A stretch of 64,000 bases of DNA from Parahoeflea halophila (lineage in GTDB: Bacteria > Pseudomonadota > Alphaproteobacteria > Rhizobiales > Rhizobiaceae): assembly GCF_900220985.1 (NCBI RefSeq), contig NZ_OCPC01000005.1, positions 1-64,000 of the forward strand, in the 5' to 3' direction. Position numbers and translations under genes: made by a program. Below the pieces are notes generated by a model, which saw only the letters and a program-made list of their open reading frames with translations, had not been told where the DNA came from and did not search any database. Below, piece by piece: positions 35,001 to 42,109 of the stretch; within the stretch, counting starts at the first letter, position 1, and each line of letters begins with the position of its first letter.

Positions 35001-35167
35001 CTGATCCCATCAAGTCCCGTCGAAACATAGACCAGAGGCAGCGGGACTTCGGGGTTTGCTTCCTTCGGTATTGAGACGTAGGCATAAGCTCCAACGCTCA
35101 GGATCATGACCAGCGCCATGATGACGACGCGGGTGCGCGAGAAGGCACCGTCAATGATCGCGTTCAT
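32045..35167 (-). CDS. RND-family efflux transporter (inner-membrane pump)
   Basis: A 1040-residue proton-driven pump of the AcrB/HAE type: helix 1 at the N-terminus, two large periplasmic loops and two sets of helices. The transmembrane-4 proton-relay motif reads GMLVDGAIVTVE, so the first Asp of the classical DD pair is kept and the second is Gly, as seen in several non-AcrB subfamilies. Other landmarks are FFPSVEPEFMQVQV and GGIGVIALAGIVVNNNIVLIDTYN. It overlaps the adaptor stop by four bases. No outer-membrane channel gene is in the operon, so a shared TolC is presumed. Substrate unknown. Confidence 0.93.
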   Translation of the reverse strand: MNAIIDGAFSRTRVVIMALVMILSVGAYAYVSIPKEANPEVPLPLVYVSTGLDGISPADAERLLLEPMEAEFGGIEGLQKMSSEASEGFASVQLEFTAGGDIDEALEKVREAADRVQSDLPEDARDLNITEINTALFPIITVVMSGPVPERTLNALAEDVKEQLEGIAGVLEIDIGGQRTEFLEVLIDPTVFQTYNLSFDELIGQLQRNNRLIAAGAIDTGGGRIVLKVPGLIEDLQDVMDMPVKVRGDAVVTFADVATVRRTFDDPTSFARIDGQPALSLEVTKRSGANIIDTVAEVQSLIEALRVDWPDTMEVTYLQDQSEQVKTLLSDLEANVIAAVILVMIVIVFALGLRSAILVGLAIPGAFLAGVTALWAMDYTMNIVVLFSLILVVGMLVDGAIVTVELADRRLQDGATKKEAYAFAAKRMSWPIIASTATTLSVFFPLLFWTGLVGEFMKFLPTTVILTLFASLFMALIFIPVVGGVIGKRQPQSANAKAALHSAELGDPREMGGATGAYVRLLHWAILRPAATLMLAVSLLLGGFALYAEFGRGISFFPSVEPEFMQVQVRARDNFSIWERDALVREVENRLIGYDGVESVYARSTMSAGQGDEETIGIIQLDLKDWDTRETASKIGERIRADVSDIAGIDVQVQTESGGPTSGKPVQLQIQARNPDRQAAAVEEVLAIMDRMGGFTDVTDTRPLPGVEVSILVDREEAARYGADVSLLGQAIQLLTQGITVADYRPDDTDGALDIRVRFPREERSLSELGNLRVPTSSGLVPISNFVTFEPTERLGIVRRVDERRVVTIEANVAPGVLVNDQITTLETKLGSADLPEGVSYSFAGEAQDQQESMVFLAGAFIAAISLMFTILVLQFNNFYHAFVVLSAIVFSIAGVLLGLIVTGRPFGVVMGGIGVIALAGIVVNNNIVLIDTYNDLKRNGQSAMEAALRTGAQRLRPVVLTSVTTALGLMPMVLGLNINFFTREIVYGAPSTQWWTELSSAIAGGLVIATMLTLVVTPAMLMLGEKRASREAGVRPKVA

Positions 35168-36480
35168 TGGCTTGTTCCCTCAAGCAGCTCTTCCGCCACA
35201 TCGGAGGTCGGTTCCGGCCGGGCCACGACAGTCTCTCCGTCGCGCACAAAACCTTGGCCGATTGTGATGATTTGGGCTTCATCGGGCAGACCCGTGACCC
35301 AGATGCCCTCGACTTCGGCCCGCACGACAGAGATGTCGTGGAACACAACTCGTCCATCCTCGACCGTTTTCACGCCCGTGACACCGTCAGGGCTGAGCGA
35401 CACGACAGAAGGTGAAATGAAATGCGCCTGTTCTTCGCCGGTTGGTATGCTGATCTCGGCAGAAATGCCGGCCGGAATAATGCCGTTCTCGTTTGCGACC
35501 TCTATCTCAGCCAGAAACGTGCGGGTTTCGGCGGAAGCGGATGTTCCAACAAAGACGACACTGCCTTCTCGTTTTTCGCCGGTAATGAAGGACACCAATG
35601 CTGTCTGGCCGTTCTTGATCCGCCGAAGCGCCTGCTGAGGCACCTGAAGCGCGACTCTCAGCGGCTGGTTGTCAACGATCCGCCCCACTTCGCTTCCTGC
35701 GGAGATGAACTCGCCAGCGTCCAGTGACAACGTTTCGATTCTTCCGTTGAATGGAGCGACAATGTTGGTGCTTTCTACCGCTTCTTCCGCGGCTGTGACC
35801 GCAGCCTTGGCACCCGCGAGTGCCGCCTGCGCCTGAACCACGCGATCAGCCGTGGAGACACCGCGCTCGAGAAGAGTGGTTGCGTTGTCAAACTCTCGCT
35901 GCGCCCGGTCCCGCTCCTCAATCGCACGTTTCAAATCGGCCTCGACTCGGTTGGACGATAGACGCGCGATGATATCGCCCTCCTGAAGGTCCTGTCCCTT
36001 GCGGACTAGCACTTCGGCCACGTCGCCCGACGCTTCTGCCCGAATCACTGTGTCCCGGTCCGGCTGAGCCTGGCCTTCTGCCTGAAAAAACAAGGTGACG
36101 GTTTTGGCGATTGACGCGCGAACGGCCACGGCAACGGCTGCTGCTTCCTGCACCGCAACAGGCTCTGGCACATCCTCTTCAGACGGAATGACGAACCCGC
36201 TGCCCATCCAGCCGACCAAGGCTAGCAACAGCAGCGCAGCGATCCAGGTTGACCGTGATGCCCCCTTGTCGCTGTCGAATGTCAGTGTTTTTCGTTCACC
36301 CGAAACCCGGTTGTCTTTGGAAGACGACTGAAGGTTCGTTGAGGTCGTATTGTCTGCATCGCTCGATGCGGTTGCATCCTTGTCAGCTTCTTCCGTCTTC
36401 TCCTCCTTCTCGGAATCGGGACTGTCGGACGCAGGCAGGACATCATCATTGAGCGTGGATTCGTTCTTAGTGTCGGACAT
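35164..36480 (-). CDS. RND periplasmic adaptor with a long acidic cytoplasmic tail
   Basis: A 438-residue membrane-fusion protein. The first 70-75 residues are strongly acidic and Ser/Thr-rich (SEKEEKTEEADKDATAS), followed by one membrane helix (about 79-96). The usual lipoyl halves (VIRAEASGDVAEVLVRKGQDLQEGDIIARL and VAPFNGRIETLSLDAGEFI), a helical hairpin and beta-barrel domains follow. Most adaptors start directly with a signal or anchor, so the tail is unusual. The ATG at 36480 follows GGGTGAGACGATCA; a GTG at 36492 overlapping the regulator stop is the alternative. Confidence 0.9.
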   Translation of the reverse strand: MSDTKNESTLNDDVLPASDSPDSEKEEKTEEADKDATASSDADNTTSTNLQSSSKDNRVSGERKTLTFDSDKGASRSTWIAALLLLALVGWMGSGFVIPSEEDVPEPVAVQEAAAVAVAVRASIAKTVTLFFQAEGQAQPDRDTVIRAEASGDVAEVLVRKGQDLQEGDIIARLSSNRVEADLKRAIEERDRAQREFDNATTLLERGVSTADRVVQAQAALAGAKAAVTAAEEAVESTNIVAPFNGRIETLSLDAGEFISAGSEVGRIVDNQPLRVALQVPQQALRRIKNGQTALVSFITGEKREGSVVFVGTSASAETRTFLAEIEVANENGIIPAGISAEISIPTGEEQAHFISPSVVSLSPDGVTGVKTVEDGRVVFHDISVVRAEVEGIWVTGLPDEAQIITIGQGFVRDGETVVARPEPTSDVAEELLEGTSQ

Positions 36481-36488
36481 TGATCGTC

Positions 36489-36950
36489 TCACCCTTTCTT
36501 GTCATCAACAGTCGAGAGCGCATGTTGCAGACCCCCGCCGAGTGTTTTGTAAAAATCGCTGTATGATCTGAGACGATCACGGGTTGCCCCGGCCTCAATG
36601 GATAGCTCGGAAAGGCTTGCCTCGATTTCCTGCTCCGCGCGCTTGATCCGTTTCAGGGCTCCTTCGAGCAGACCCGTAAAGGGCTGGTCTGCTATCTGAA
36701 AAAAGTCCTGACGCTCACCCGGTACGCCGACGCGCTTGATCACTCCCCGGTCCTCCAGAAGCCGCACGCTTGAACTGATACTGCCCCGGCTCACCTGAAG
36801 TTCTGTGGCAAGGGCACCAAATGAAATCGGCTCTCCGTCGAACATCAGCAGGCCAAAGACGCGGCCTGCGATCTTTGGAAGTCCTTCGCCTTGTGCGATC
36901 TGGCCAACCTTTTCGACAAAGTCTGAGCGGATCCTATGTGTATTTGCCAA
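36489..36950 (-). CDS. MarR/GbsR-type transcriptional regulator of the RND operon
   Basis: A 153-residue winged-helix protein: HTH at about 40-75 (PISFGALATELQVSRGSISSSVRLLEDRGVIKR), wing (VGVPGERQDFFQI), then a C-terminal helical dimerisation region. The GbsR-like subgroup (FVEKVGQIAQGEGLPKIAGRVFGLLMF) fits best. A TTG at 36950 is chosen as start because GGAG lies seven bases before it (GGAGAACCACTTTG); the upstream ATG at 37007 lacks a site. First gene of regulator-adaptor-pump, with a palindromic candidate operator 63 bases upstream. Confidence 0.85.
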   Translation of the reverse strand: MANTHRIRSDFVEKVGQIAQGEGLPKIAGRVFGLLMFDGEPISFGALATELQVSRGSISSSVRLLEDRGVIKRVGVPGERQDFFQIADQPFTGLLEGALKRIKRAEQEIEASLSELSIEAGATRDRLRSYSDFYKTLGGGLQHALSTVDDKKG

Positions 36951-37012
36951 AGTGGTTCTCCAGTGCGGGCTGGAGACGGCAATTAGCGGACGGAAGGTAA
37001 TTATCAAGTCAA

Positions 37013-37028
37013 TTCAGTATAAACTGAA
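37013..37028. promoter_or_regulatory. Palindromic candidate operator for the MarR/GbsR regulator
   Basis: TTCAGT-ATAA-ACTGAA is a perfect inverted repeat with 6-bp arms, in an AT-rich stretch upstream of the regulator-RND operon. Size and symmetry fit a MarR-type dimer site, and the ATAA centre could be part of a -10 element. Autoregulation of the efflux operon is the likely role. Confidence 0.65.
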
Positions 37029-37134
37029 CACTTTTGCGTGAGCCGATGCACCCAACTGGGCGTCAACTCTCAAGCTCTAATATCCGGACGTTGAAACGCT
37101 TTGCCCATGTGACGGTGGAAGTCGACCTCTGCTC

Positions 37135-37289
37135 CCGCCGTGCTGATGGCGGTGTGGAGAGCTTCCTCAACCTGCTCAAGCGGGAACGGATATGGCGTCG
37201 AACCTATATGACGGATGCAGCCACCGGCGAGTTCAAACTGCAGCACAAAAATAAATACCGAAGGCGCCTAGAAATCTCGGGTCTATTCA
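37135..37289 (+). pseudogene. IS3-family transposase remnant with internal deletion
   Basis: Encodes DGGVESFLNLLKRERIWRRTY, the OrfB region around the last catalytic Glu (DNAAMESFFxxLKRER in intact proteins), then jumps by deletion of about 100 bases to GEFKLQHKN and a tail matching the C-terminus at base 30-77. A one-base shift takes the stop out of frame. The end CTATTCA at 37283-37289 matches the inferred end of the IS at the window start, so both derive from the same IS family. Confidence 0.75.
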
Positions 37290-37326
37290 GGTCGGTGGCG
37301 CCGAGTACGGAACAATTGACTTCGTG

Positions 37327-37740
37327 TTATCCGGCAAGAAGGCGAAACGTACCTGACGCGCGGGCGAGGACGAGGCCGGTGTCGTCTTCGACATGACCTT
37401 CGGAAAAGTAGACGGTCTTGCCGCCGCCGACGCGCCGCCCTTCGGCAATCAGCCTCTGGCCCTTTGGCGCGGCAAGATAACTTATATTGAGGTTCAGTGT
37501 CACCGCCCTGTGAAAATCGTTCGGCAGGCCCTTGTAGACCCCGGCGGCACCCAGAGCAGAATCAAGCAGGCAGCAATGAACTCCGCCATGTGGCACCATC
37601 GCCCGGTTCATGTGCTGGGGACCGAGGTCGAGTTCCATACGCGCATAGCCCTTCCGGAACTCGGTCTTGCGGAACCCGATGAGATCCTGGAACCCGTAGG
37701 CAGTGACAAAGGATTGGGTGGTCTCCGGGTGATCAGTCAT
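37327..37740 (-). CDS. PaaI-type hotdog thioesterase
   Basis: A 137-residue single hotdog domain. The motif HGGVHCCLLDSALGAA (about 51-66) contains the HGG and the Asp that form the active site in PaaI/YdiI-like acyl-CoA thioesterases. They hydrolyse CoA thioesters, often relieving dead-end CoA intermediates in aromatic or fatty-acid catabolism. The start overlaps the IclR gene by eight bases, so the two form an operon with the regulator upstream. It may serve the catabolic locus that follows on both strands. Confidence 0.85.
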   Translation of the reverse strand: MTDHPETTQSFVTAYGFQDLIGFRKTEFRKGYARMELDLGPQHMNRAMVPHGGVHCCLLDSALGAAGVYKGLPNDFHRAVTLNLNISYLAAPKGQRLIAEGRRVGGGKTVYFSEGHVEDDTGLVLARASGTFRLLAG

Positions 37741-38545
37741 CGTCCATCGGCCTCAAGCTCAGGGTGTGGGCTGCACGCAGCAGACGCTGTGCACGGGTTT
37801 CCATCAGCTCCTCGGCGCTGTTCAGGAACGCAACTCCCCCGACATTGAGGGCAAAGACGCGGTCCCCCTCCAGCGGTACGATGGGCGCTGCAATTCCGTT
37901 GATTTCCTTGCGCCACTCGCTGAACGAGGTGCAAAAGCCATAAGCCTGGTAATCCGCCCTTGCACGCGCCAACCCATGAGCCAACCGGTCCCGCTCCTCG
38001 TCAGAGGTGGCACGATCATAGGCCCGGCGCAGCAAGTCTTCCTGCCTGGTCTCGGAGAGCCCCATCAGAAGCGCCCGGCCGACAGAGGTGGAAAACAGCG
38101 GCACCTGCGCTCCGAGATAAAACGCGGTGAGAATGGCAGAGGGCGCGCGATGGGTCACCAGATAGACCGCCAATAGGTCATGGCGTTCTGCAATGGCCGC
38201 AGCCACATTGGGATTGTCGCCGGCACACAGGTCCCTCAACTCAACTTCGGCGCGGTCTTTCAGATCAGTCGAGGCCAGCGCCCCGAATCCCAGACGCAAT
38301 ACACCAGGGCCAAGCCTGTAAAGCCCGGCCGGCTCGGACTGGACCAGATAGCCGAGCTTGCAAAGCGTGTATGTCATTCGCGTCACGGTAGCCTTGGGCA
38401 GCCCGGTGCGCTCGACGAACGCGTGGTTCGACAGCTCTGTCTCGTTCTTCCTGAAACAGCGCAGCAGCCCCAGCCCGCGCGCAAGCGCGGTAACAAATTT
38501 CGGGTCGGCGGGGTCGGTCTCCGAACCGTCCGGATCGCCGGTCAC
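37733..38545 (-). CDS. IclR-family transcriptional regulator
   Basis: A 270-residue regulator with an N-terminal winged HTH (about 15-75: FVTALARGLGLLRCF, LSNHAFVERTGLPKATVTRMTYTLCKLGYL) and a C-terminal effector-binding domain (about 90-255; TSVGRALLMGLSE, GIAAPIV). The GTG at 38545 is chosen because GAGGAGGGGATCTC precedes it and it overlaps the upstream gene's TGA; a 25-residue extension is basic and unlike the family. IclR proteins usually control catabolic operons for aromatic or related carbon sources, fitting the genes at 39.6-49 kb. Confidence 0.9.
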   Translation of the reverse strand: MTGDPDGSETDPADPKFVTALARGLGLLRCFRKNETELSNHAFVERTGLPKATVTRMTYTLCKLGYLVQSEPAGLYRLGPGVLRLGFGALASTDLKDRAEVELRDLCAGDNPNVAAAIAERHDLLAVYLVTHRAPSAILTAFYLGAQVPLFSTSVGRALLMGLSETRQEDLLRRAYDRATSDEERDRLAHGLARARADYQAYGFCTSFSEWRKEINGIAAPIVPLEGDRVFALNVGGVAFLNSAEELMETRAQRLLRAAHTLSLRPMDDD

Positions 38546-39498
38546 GAGATCCCCTCCTCTTCTCCGTCGCCTTGCCGCGGCCTGACATAGACGTTCTCGC
38601 GGCTGATCCAGCCACCGCAATGGTCGCAGCAGAAGCGACCGTGCACGAGTTCACCGCAGGAATGAACACGCACCTCCGGCGGCGGTTGACCACCATTGCA
38701 CCAGCGGTCCCCCCAGTCGGAAATGCTCATCAGCAAGGGATAGAATTTCTCTGCCTTCGGCAGGACCGAATAGGTCAGCTTACGGCCTTCACTGCGCTCC
38801 TCGACCAACCCCAGAAGGCGCAGCTTTTCCAAGCGTCCACGGGCGACCGACATGCCCAGATCAAGGCCATCTGCAATCGCTCCGAGATGTGAGGGCGATC
38901 GAAAAAGCATGTAGAGGATCTCATTGCAGACAATGTCGCCGACAAGAGACGCCGCCACCATATTGTCCGCGCCACCGTCCCCGGCTGCGGTAACGGCTGC
39001 ATCATTGCGACGCGCAAGCCTGTCGCGCGGATCGAACTGCAGTGGATGGGTATGCTCAACCGAAACACTGCCGCTCGTGATCTCGTCCCGGCAGTGCATG
39101 CAGCAATAGCGGGCGCTGAGACGCTGTCCACAGCTGCGGTGAACGATCTCGAACGGCAGGACACTGACATCGCTCGGATTGGCCTCGTGCCAGAGCCAGA
39201 TTGAATACATCGCATCCTGCAGATCAAAAGCCTTGGCCGTCAGCGCGTATTCGAGCGTTGTGTGGGTCGGGCTGACCTGCCGGCGATACATCATCTGCTC
39301 ATGGCATAGATGCGTCAGCCGCAATGAGAGGGTCTGCTTGGGTATGTTGAGCTTCTTCTGAAATCCGCTGAAACGGCGCTCACCATTGAAGGCCTCCTTC
39401 AGGATGAGCATGGTCCAAGGATCGCCGAGGATGCGCAAGGCCCGGCGCAGCGAGGTTGTCGGCGGCCCTGCGACGGTATCGCGGTTGATCTGATTCAC
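38542..39498 (-). CDS. Tandem HxlR-type regulator with duplicated Cys motifs
   Basis: A 318-residue protein made of two similar halves. Each has an HxlR-like winged helix (domain 1 about 14-105: ALRILGDPWTMLILKEAF, LNIPKQTLSLRLTHL; domain 2 about 188-268: GDIVCNEILYMLF) followed by a cysteine knot: CGQRLSARYCCMHC (about 123-136) and CGELVHGRFCCDHCGG (about 281-296). Ordinary HxlR proteins are about 110-150 residues with one domain. The paired CG-x9-CC-x-x-C pattern suggests zinc or thiol sensing. First gene of the regulator-IclR-thioesterase operon. Confidence 0.85.
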   Translation of the reverse strand: MNQINRDTVAGPPTTSLRRALRILGDPWTMLILKEAFNGERRFSGFQKKLNIPKQTLSLRLTHLCHEQMMYRRQVSPTHTTLEYALTAKAFDLQDAMYSIWLWHEANPSDVSVLPFEIVHRSCGQRLSARYCCMHCRDEITSGSVSVEHTHPLQFDPRDRLARRNDAAVTAAGDGGADNMVAASLVGDIVCNEILYMLFRSPSHLGAIADGLDLGMSVARGRLEKLRLLGLVEERSEGRKLTYSVLPKAEKFYPLLMSISDWGDRWCNGGQPPPEVRVHSCGELVHGRFCCDHCGGWISRENVYVRPRQGDGEEEGIS

Positions 39499-39594
39499 GC
39501 CCCCACCTTCCGCAACCCGGCCAGTCGCATGCTGCGTAGTTCCTCGACCGGACGTGCAATCCCGATCCGGTCCGGAATTGTCATCCGGATTCTG

Positions 39595-41127
39595 TCATAC
39601 GTCCCAGATCTCGGATCCGTCCACCCATGTCGTGTGGAATCCTATGCTGATCCGCCGGGGAATTTTCACCCGCGCAATCGGCGCGCTGATATCGGCGGCA
39701 TCGAAAATCAGGCAATAGGAGGTCCAGTCATTGCTGTCGGTGGTAAATATCACCGGATAGGCCCTGGTTTCATCACCTGATTTGCCCTGACCATGGGCGG
39801 CCGCCACAGGCGCCTCCGAACCATAGACGCCGTCGCCGTAATCATAGCGCTGCGTCGCACCGGTTTCGAGATCATAGCGCAGCAGGCCATTGAATGTCTG
39901 GCAGCGTCCTTCGAGACTGCCCTCTTTCGGGACAGGAATGATCTGGTTGAAGCTGTAGCGGGTTTTTCGTCCGGTCATGTGCGAATTGATCGTCGGAAAC
40001 TCGGTGTTGGTCTCGTCGATCAGGCCTTCGCGTGTCTCTCCGGTCTTCACGTTGAATGACCAGCGGTACATGACGTGGCTGCGGCGGCGATAGGCCATCA
40101 TGGATGCCAGATGATGGTCACGCGCGTCCTTTTGCGGCATTGGATCTTCCTGCCGGCAGCCGAGCATGTGCACCCAGTCGCCTTCCTCCCACGAATTCGA
40201 GATGTGCAGGATGTAGCAGGCTTCGGCTTCAAACCATTGCACCTTGTCACTGCGTCCGAAACGATCGATCAGGCCGAACCGCGCCGGCTGATCCCGGTGG
40301 AAACCCATGACTCGCCTGTTGTGGTTCTTGAGAATGTCGACATCGTGATAAAACGGCAGATCGTGCAGGATGGCATAGTTTTCCGTCAGGCCCATGTCAT
40401 GCGGGGACCGGGGGCCCTTGAGGTCGATGTCGATGTCGAACTTCAGGCGACCCTGCGCATCGGCCATGCCGTAGCTCATATAGGGCGGCTCGTCCTGATA
40501 ATTGAAGAAGAAGAGCTCACCGGTGTTCGGATCGGTCTTGGAATGCGCAGACAGGCTGTGGCTGAGACCGCCACCCAGGGTTTCGCGGCCCCTTGTCTCC
40601 AGGGTCAGCGGGTCGACCTTGTAGGGGTCGCCTGCCATGTGCCACAGGGACAGAAGATTGCCGTTGTAGAAGATGACATCGGTGTTGGAGACGTCCTTGA
40701 TGGGCGAACCAGGCAGACGGAAGTCATAGGGGCCGGCAATGCCGGGCCAGATTGCCATGCCGGCCTTGTCTTCCACGATGAAAGCACCGTTGCGCAGATA
40801 TCGCTGGCGAAACGTCGCCCTGCCGTCACGAAAATAGATCGCCCGGAGCTGCGCGTCCCCGTCATAGTAGTGATACTTGCTGTTGACCGGCTCGAAACGC
40901 TGCGACGGACCGTTCATCACATAGGCGCCGCAGAGATCTGAGGGAATCTCGCCTTCGACCTCAAGATCTTCGGCGTCGTATTCTACGTCGGTTGGTGCAA
41001 ATGCGCCGTGCAGATACGGGTGGTCATAGCGCTTGATCCACTCCGGAGCGTCAGGCGGCGGCGTCCCGTCGGGCGCGACCATCCTCACATTGGCGGCGGT
41101 TACCATCAGTGGCGTGTCATGCGACAT
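39595..41127 (-). CDS. Carotenoid/stilbene-cleavage-type oxygenase
   Basis: A 510-residue non-heme iron dioxygenase of the RPE65/CCD/lignostilbene dioxygenase family, which cleaves a C=C bond of an apocarotenoid or a stilbenoid/phenylpropanoid into two carbonyls. The four iron-binding His are at His195 (AHSKTDP), His243 (SPHDMGLT), His308 (LHISNSWEE) and His498 (FHTTWV). The seven-blade propeller length is normal. The ATG at 41127 follows AAGGATCGTTGTG; a start at 41148 adds 7 residues. Divergent from the hydrolase-ligase-thiolase operon and sharing its leader motif, so probably the entry enzyme of that pathway. The substrate cannot be told from sequence. Confidence 0.9.
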   Translation of the reverse strand: MSHDTPLMVTAANVRMVAPDGTPPPDAPEWIKRYDHPYLHGAFAPTDVEYDAEDLEVEGEIPSDLCGAYVMNGPSQRFEPVNSKYHYYDGDAQLRAIYFRDGRATFRQRYLRNGAFIVEDKAGMAIWPGIAGPYDFRLPGSPIKDVSNTDVIFYNGNLLSLWHMAGDPYKVDPLTLETRGRETLGGGLSHSLSAHSKTDPNTGELFFFNYQDEPPYMSYGMADAQGRLKFDIDIDLKGPRSPHDMGLTENYAILHDLPFYHDVDILKNHNRRVMGFHRDQPARFGLIDRFGRSDKVQWFEAEACYILHISNSWEEGDWVHMLGCRQEDPMPQKDARDHHLASMMAYRRRSHVMYRWSFNVKTGETREGLIDETNTEFPTINSHMTGRKTRYSFNQIIPVPKEGSLEGRCQTFNGLLRYDLETGATQRYDYGDGVYGSEAPVAAAHGQGKSGDETRAYPVIFTTDSNDWTSYCLIFDAADISAPIARVKIPRRISIGFHTTWVDGSEIWDV

Positions 41128-41150
41128 CACAACGATCCTTATTAACATTA

Positions 41151-41161
41151 CTAGACCAAAT
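41151..41161 (-). promoter_or_regulatory. 11-bp leader element upstream of the oxygenase gene
   Basis: Read on the minus strand this is ATTTGGTCTAG, ending 23 bases before the oxygenase ATG. The same 11 bases occur at 41358-41368 on the plus strand, 24 bases before the hydrolase ATG. A matching operator or a transcript leader element is likely; the TGGTCTA core resembles a GntR-type half site. Confidence 0.6.
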
Positions 41162-41357
41162 TCTACCGAATCCAGCCGCTTGTCAAGTTACACCTCTCTC
41201 TGGAGACAATCTGCGCAGCGCGTGACTAGCCTCCTCACCAATAGTTGGCGCGCCACAACCACATCCAGAGGCCCCAGCCGCGCTTCAAAAATCCAAAATG
41301 TTTCGTCAGATGAAACAGTGTACTGTTTTACGAAAACCCCCGTTGACCAGCATGTTC

Positions 41358-41368
41358 ATTTGGTCTAG
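41358..41368 (+). promoter_or_regulatory. 11-bp leader element upstream of the hydrolase gene
   Basis: ATTTGGTCTAG, the exact inverted partner of 41151-41161. Equal distance and orientation relative to the two divergent start codons suggest common control by one regulator, perhaps the IclR or HxlR-like protein encoded next door. Confidence 0.6.
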
Positions 41369-41392
41369 CAATTTTATCAACGGGAGGAATTG

Positions 41393-42109
41393 ATGATGAC
41401 GCGCCTTGTGTGTCTGCCGGGATTGCTTTGCACAGCGGAGGTTTTTGCCGACGTTTTGCCGGGGGTCTACGCGCCGGCGGACGTCGTCAATCTCCCCGAC
41501 TCCAACGACTTCCACACAATAGCTTCAGACATTGCCGCCGCGCTGCCGGATCGCGCAATCCTTGTCGGCATGTCGATGGGCAGCTATCTCTGCCTCGAAA
41601 TCGCCAGACATCAGCCGCAACGGGTTGCCGGTCTGGTGCTGATTGGTTGCACGGCAAAAGCCGACAGCGAAGACGCAGCGGCCATGCGAGGCAAGGTGGT
41701 CAAATGGGCGCGGCGCGAAGGGCTTGACGCACTTTCCGACACAATCTGCGCAGGCATGCTTGCTCCGGCGAACCGAGGCAAGGCTCGACTACGCCAGAAG
41801 GTTGCGCAGATGGCGCATGCGCAAGGACTGGAGATCTTTGCGCGCCATCAGGCAGCCCTTGCCGGTCGCCCCGACAATTCCGCCGCGCTCGCGGAAATCA
41901 CCTGCCCCGCACTGGTTATGACCGGAGCGGAGGATACCGTGACGCCGCCGCATGCGGGGCTTGCCGTGGCCGAAGGTCTGGCCCACGGCAGATTCATGGA
42001 AATCGAAAACGCCGGACACCTGGCCGTGCTTGAACAGCCCGGCTTTGTTGCGGCACAGCTGAATGCCTTCATGGGCCAGGACATGAAGAAAGAGACCCAG
42101 GCAGAATGA
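41393..42109 (+). CDS. Alpha/beta-hydrolase
   Basis: A 238-residue serine hydrolase. The nucleophile elbow is GMSMG (about 62-66), the acid lies in MTGAEDTVTPP (about 180-190) and the His in NAGHLAVLEQP (about 205-215). No signal peptide, so cytoplasmic. Start ATG 41393 or 41396 after GGGAGG. It overlaps the next gene by four bases. In the pathway it would hydrolyse an ester, lactone or thioester after oxygenase cleavage, but its exact step is unknown. Confidence 0.88.
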   Translation: MMTRLVCLPGLLCTAEVFADVLPGVYAPADVVNLPDSNDFHTIASDIAAALPDRAILVGMSMGSYLCLEIARHQPQRVAGLVLIGCTAKADSEDAAAMRGKVVKWARREGLDALSDTICAGMLAPANRGKARLRQKVAQMAHAQGLEIFARHQAALAGRPDNSAALAEITCPALVMTGAEDTVTPPHAGLAVAEGLAHGRFMEIENAGHLAVLEQPGFVAAQLNAFMGQDMKKETQAE

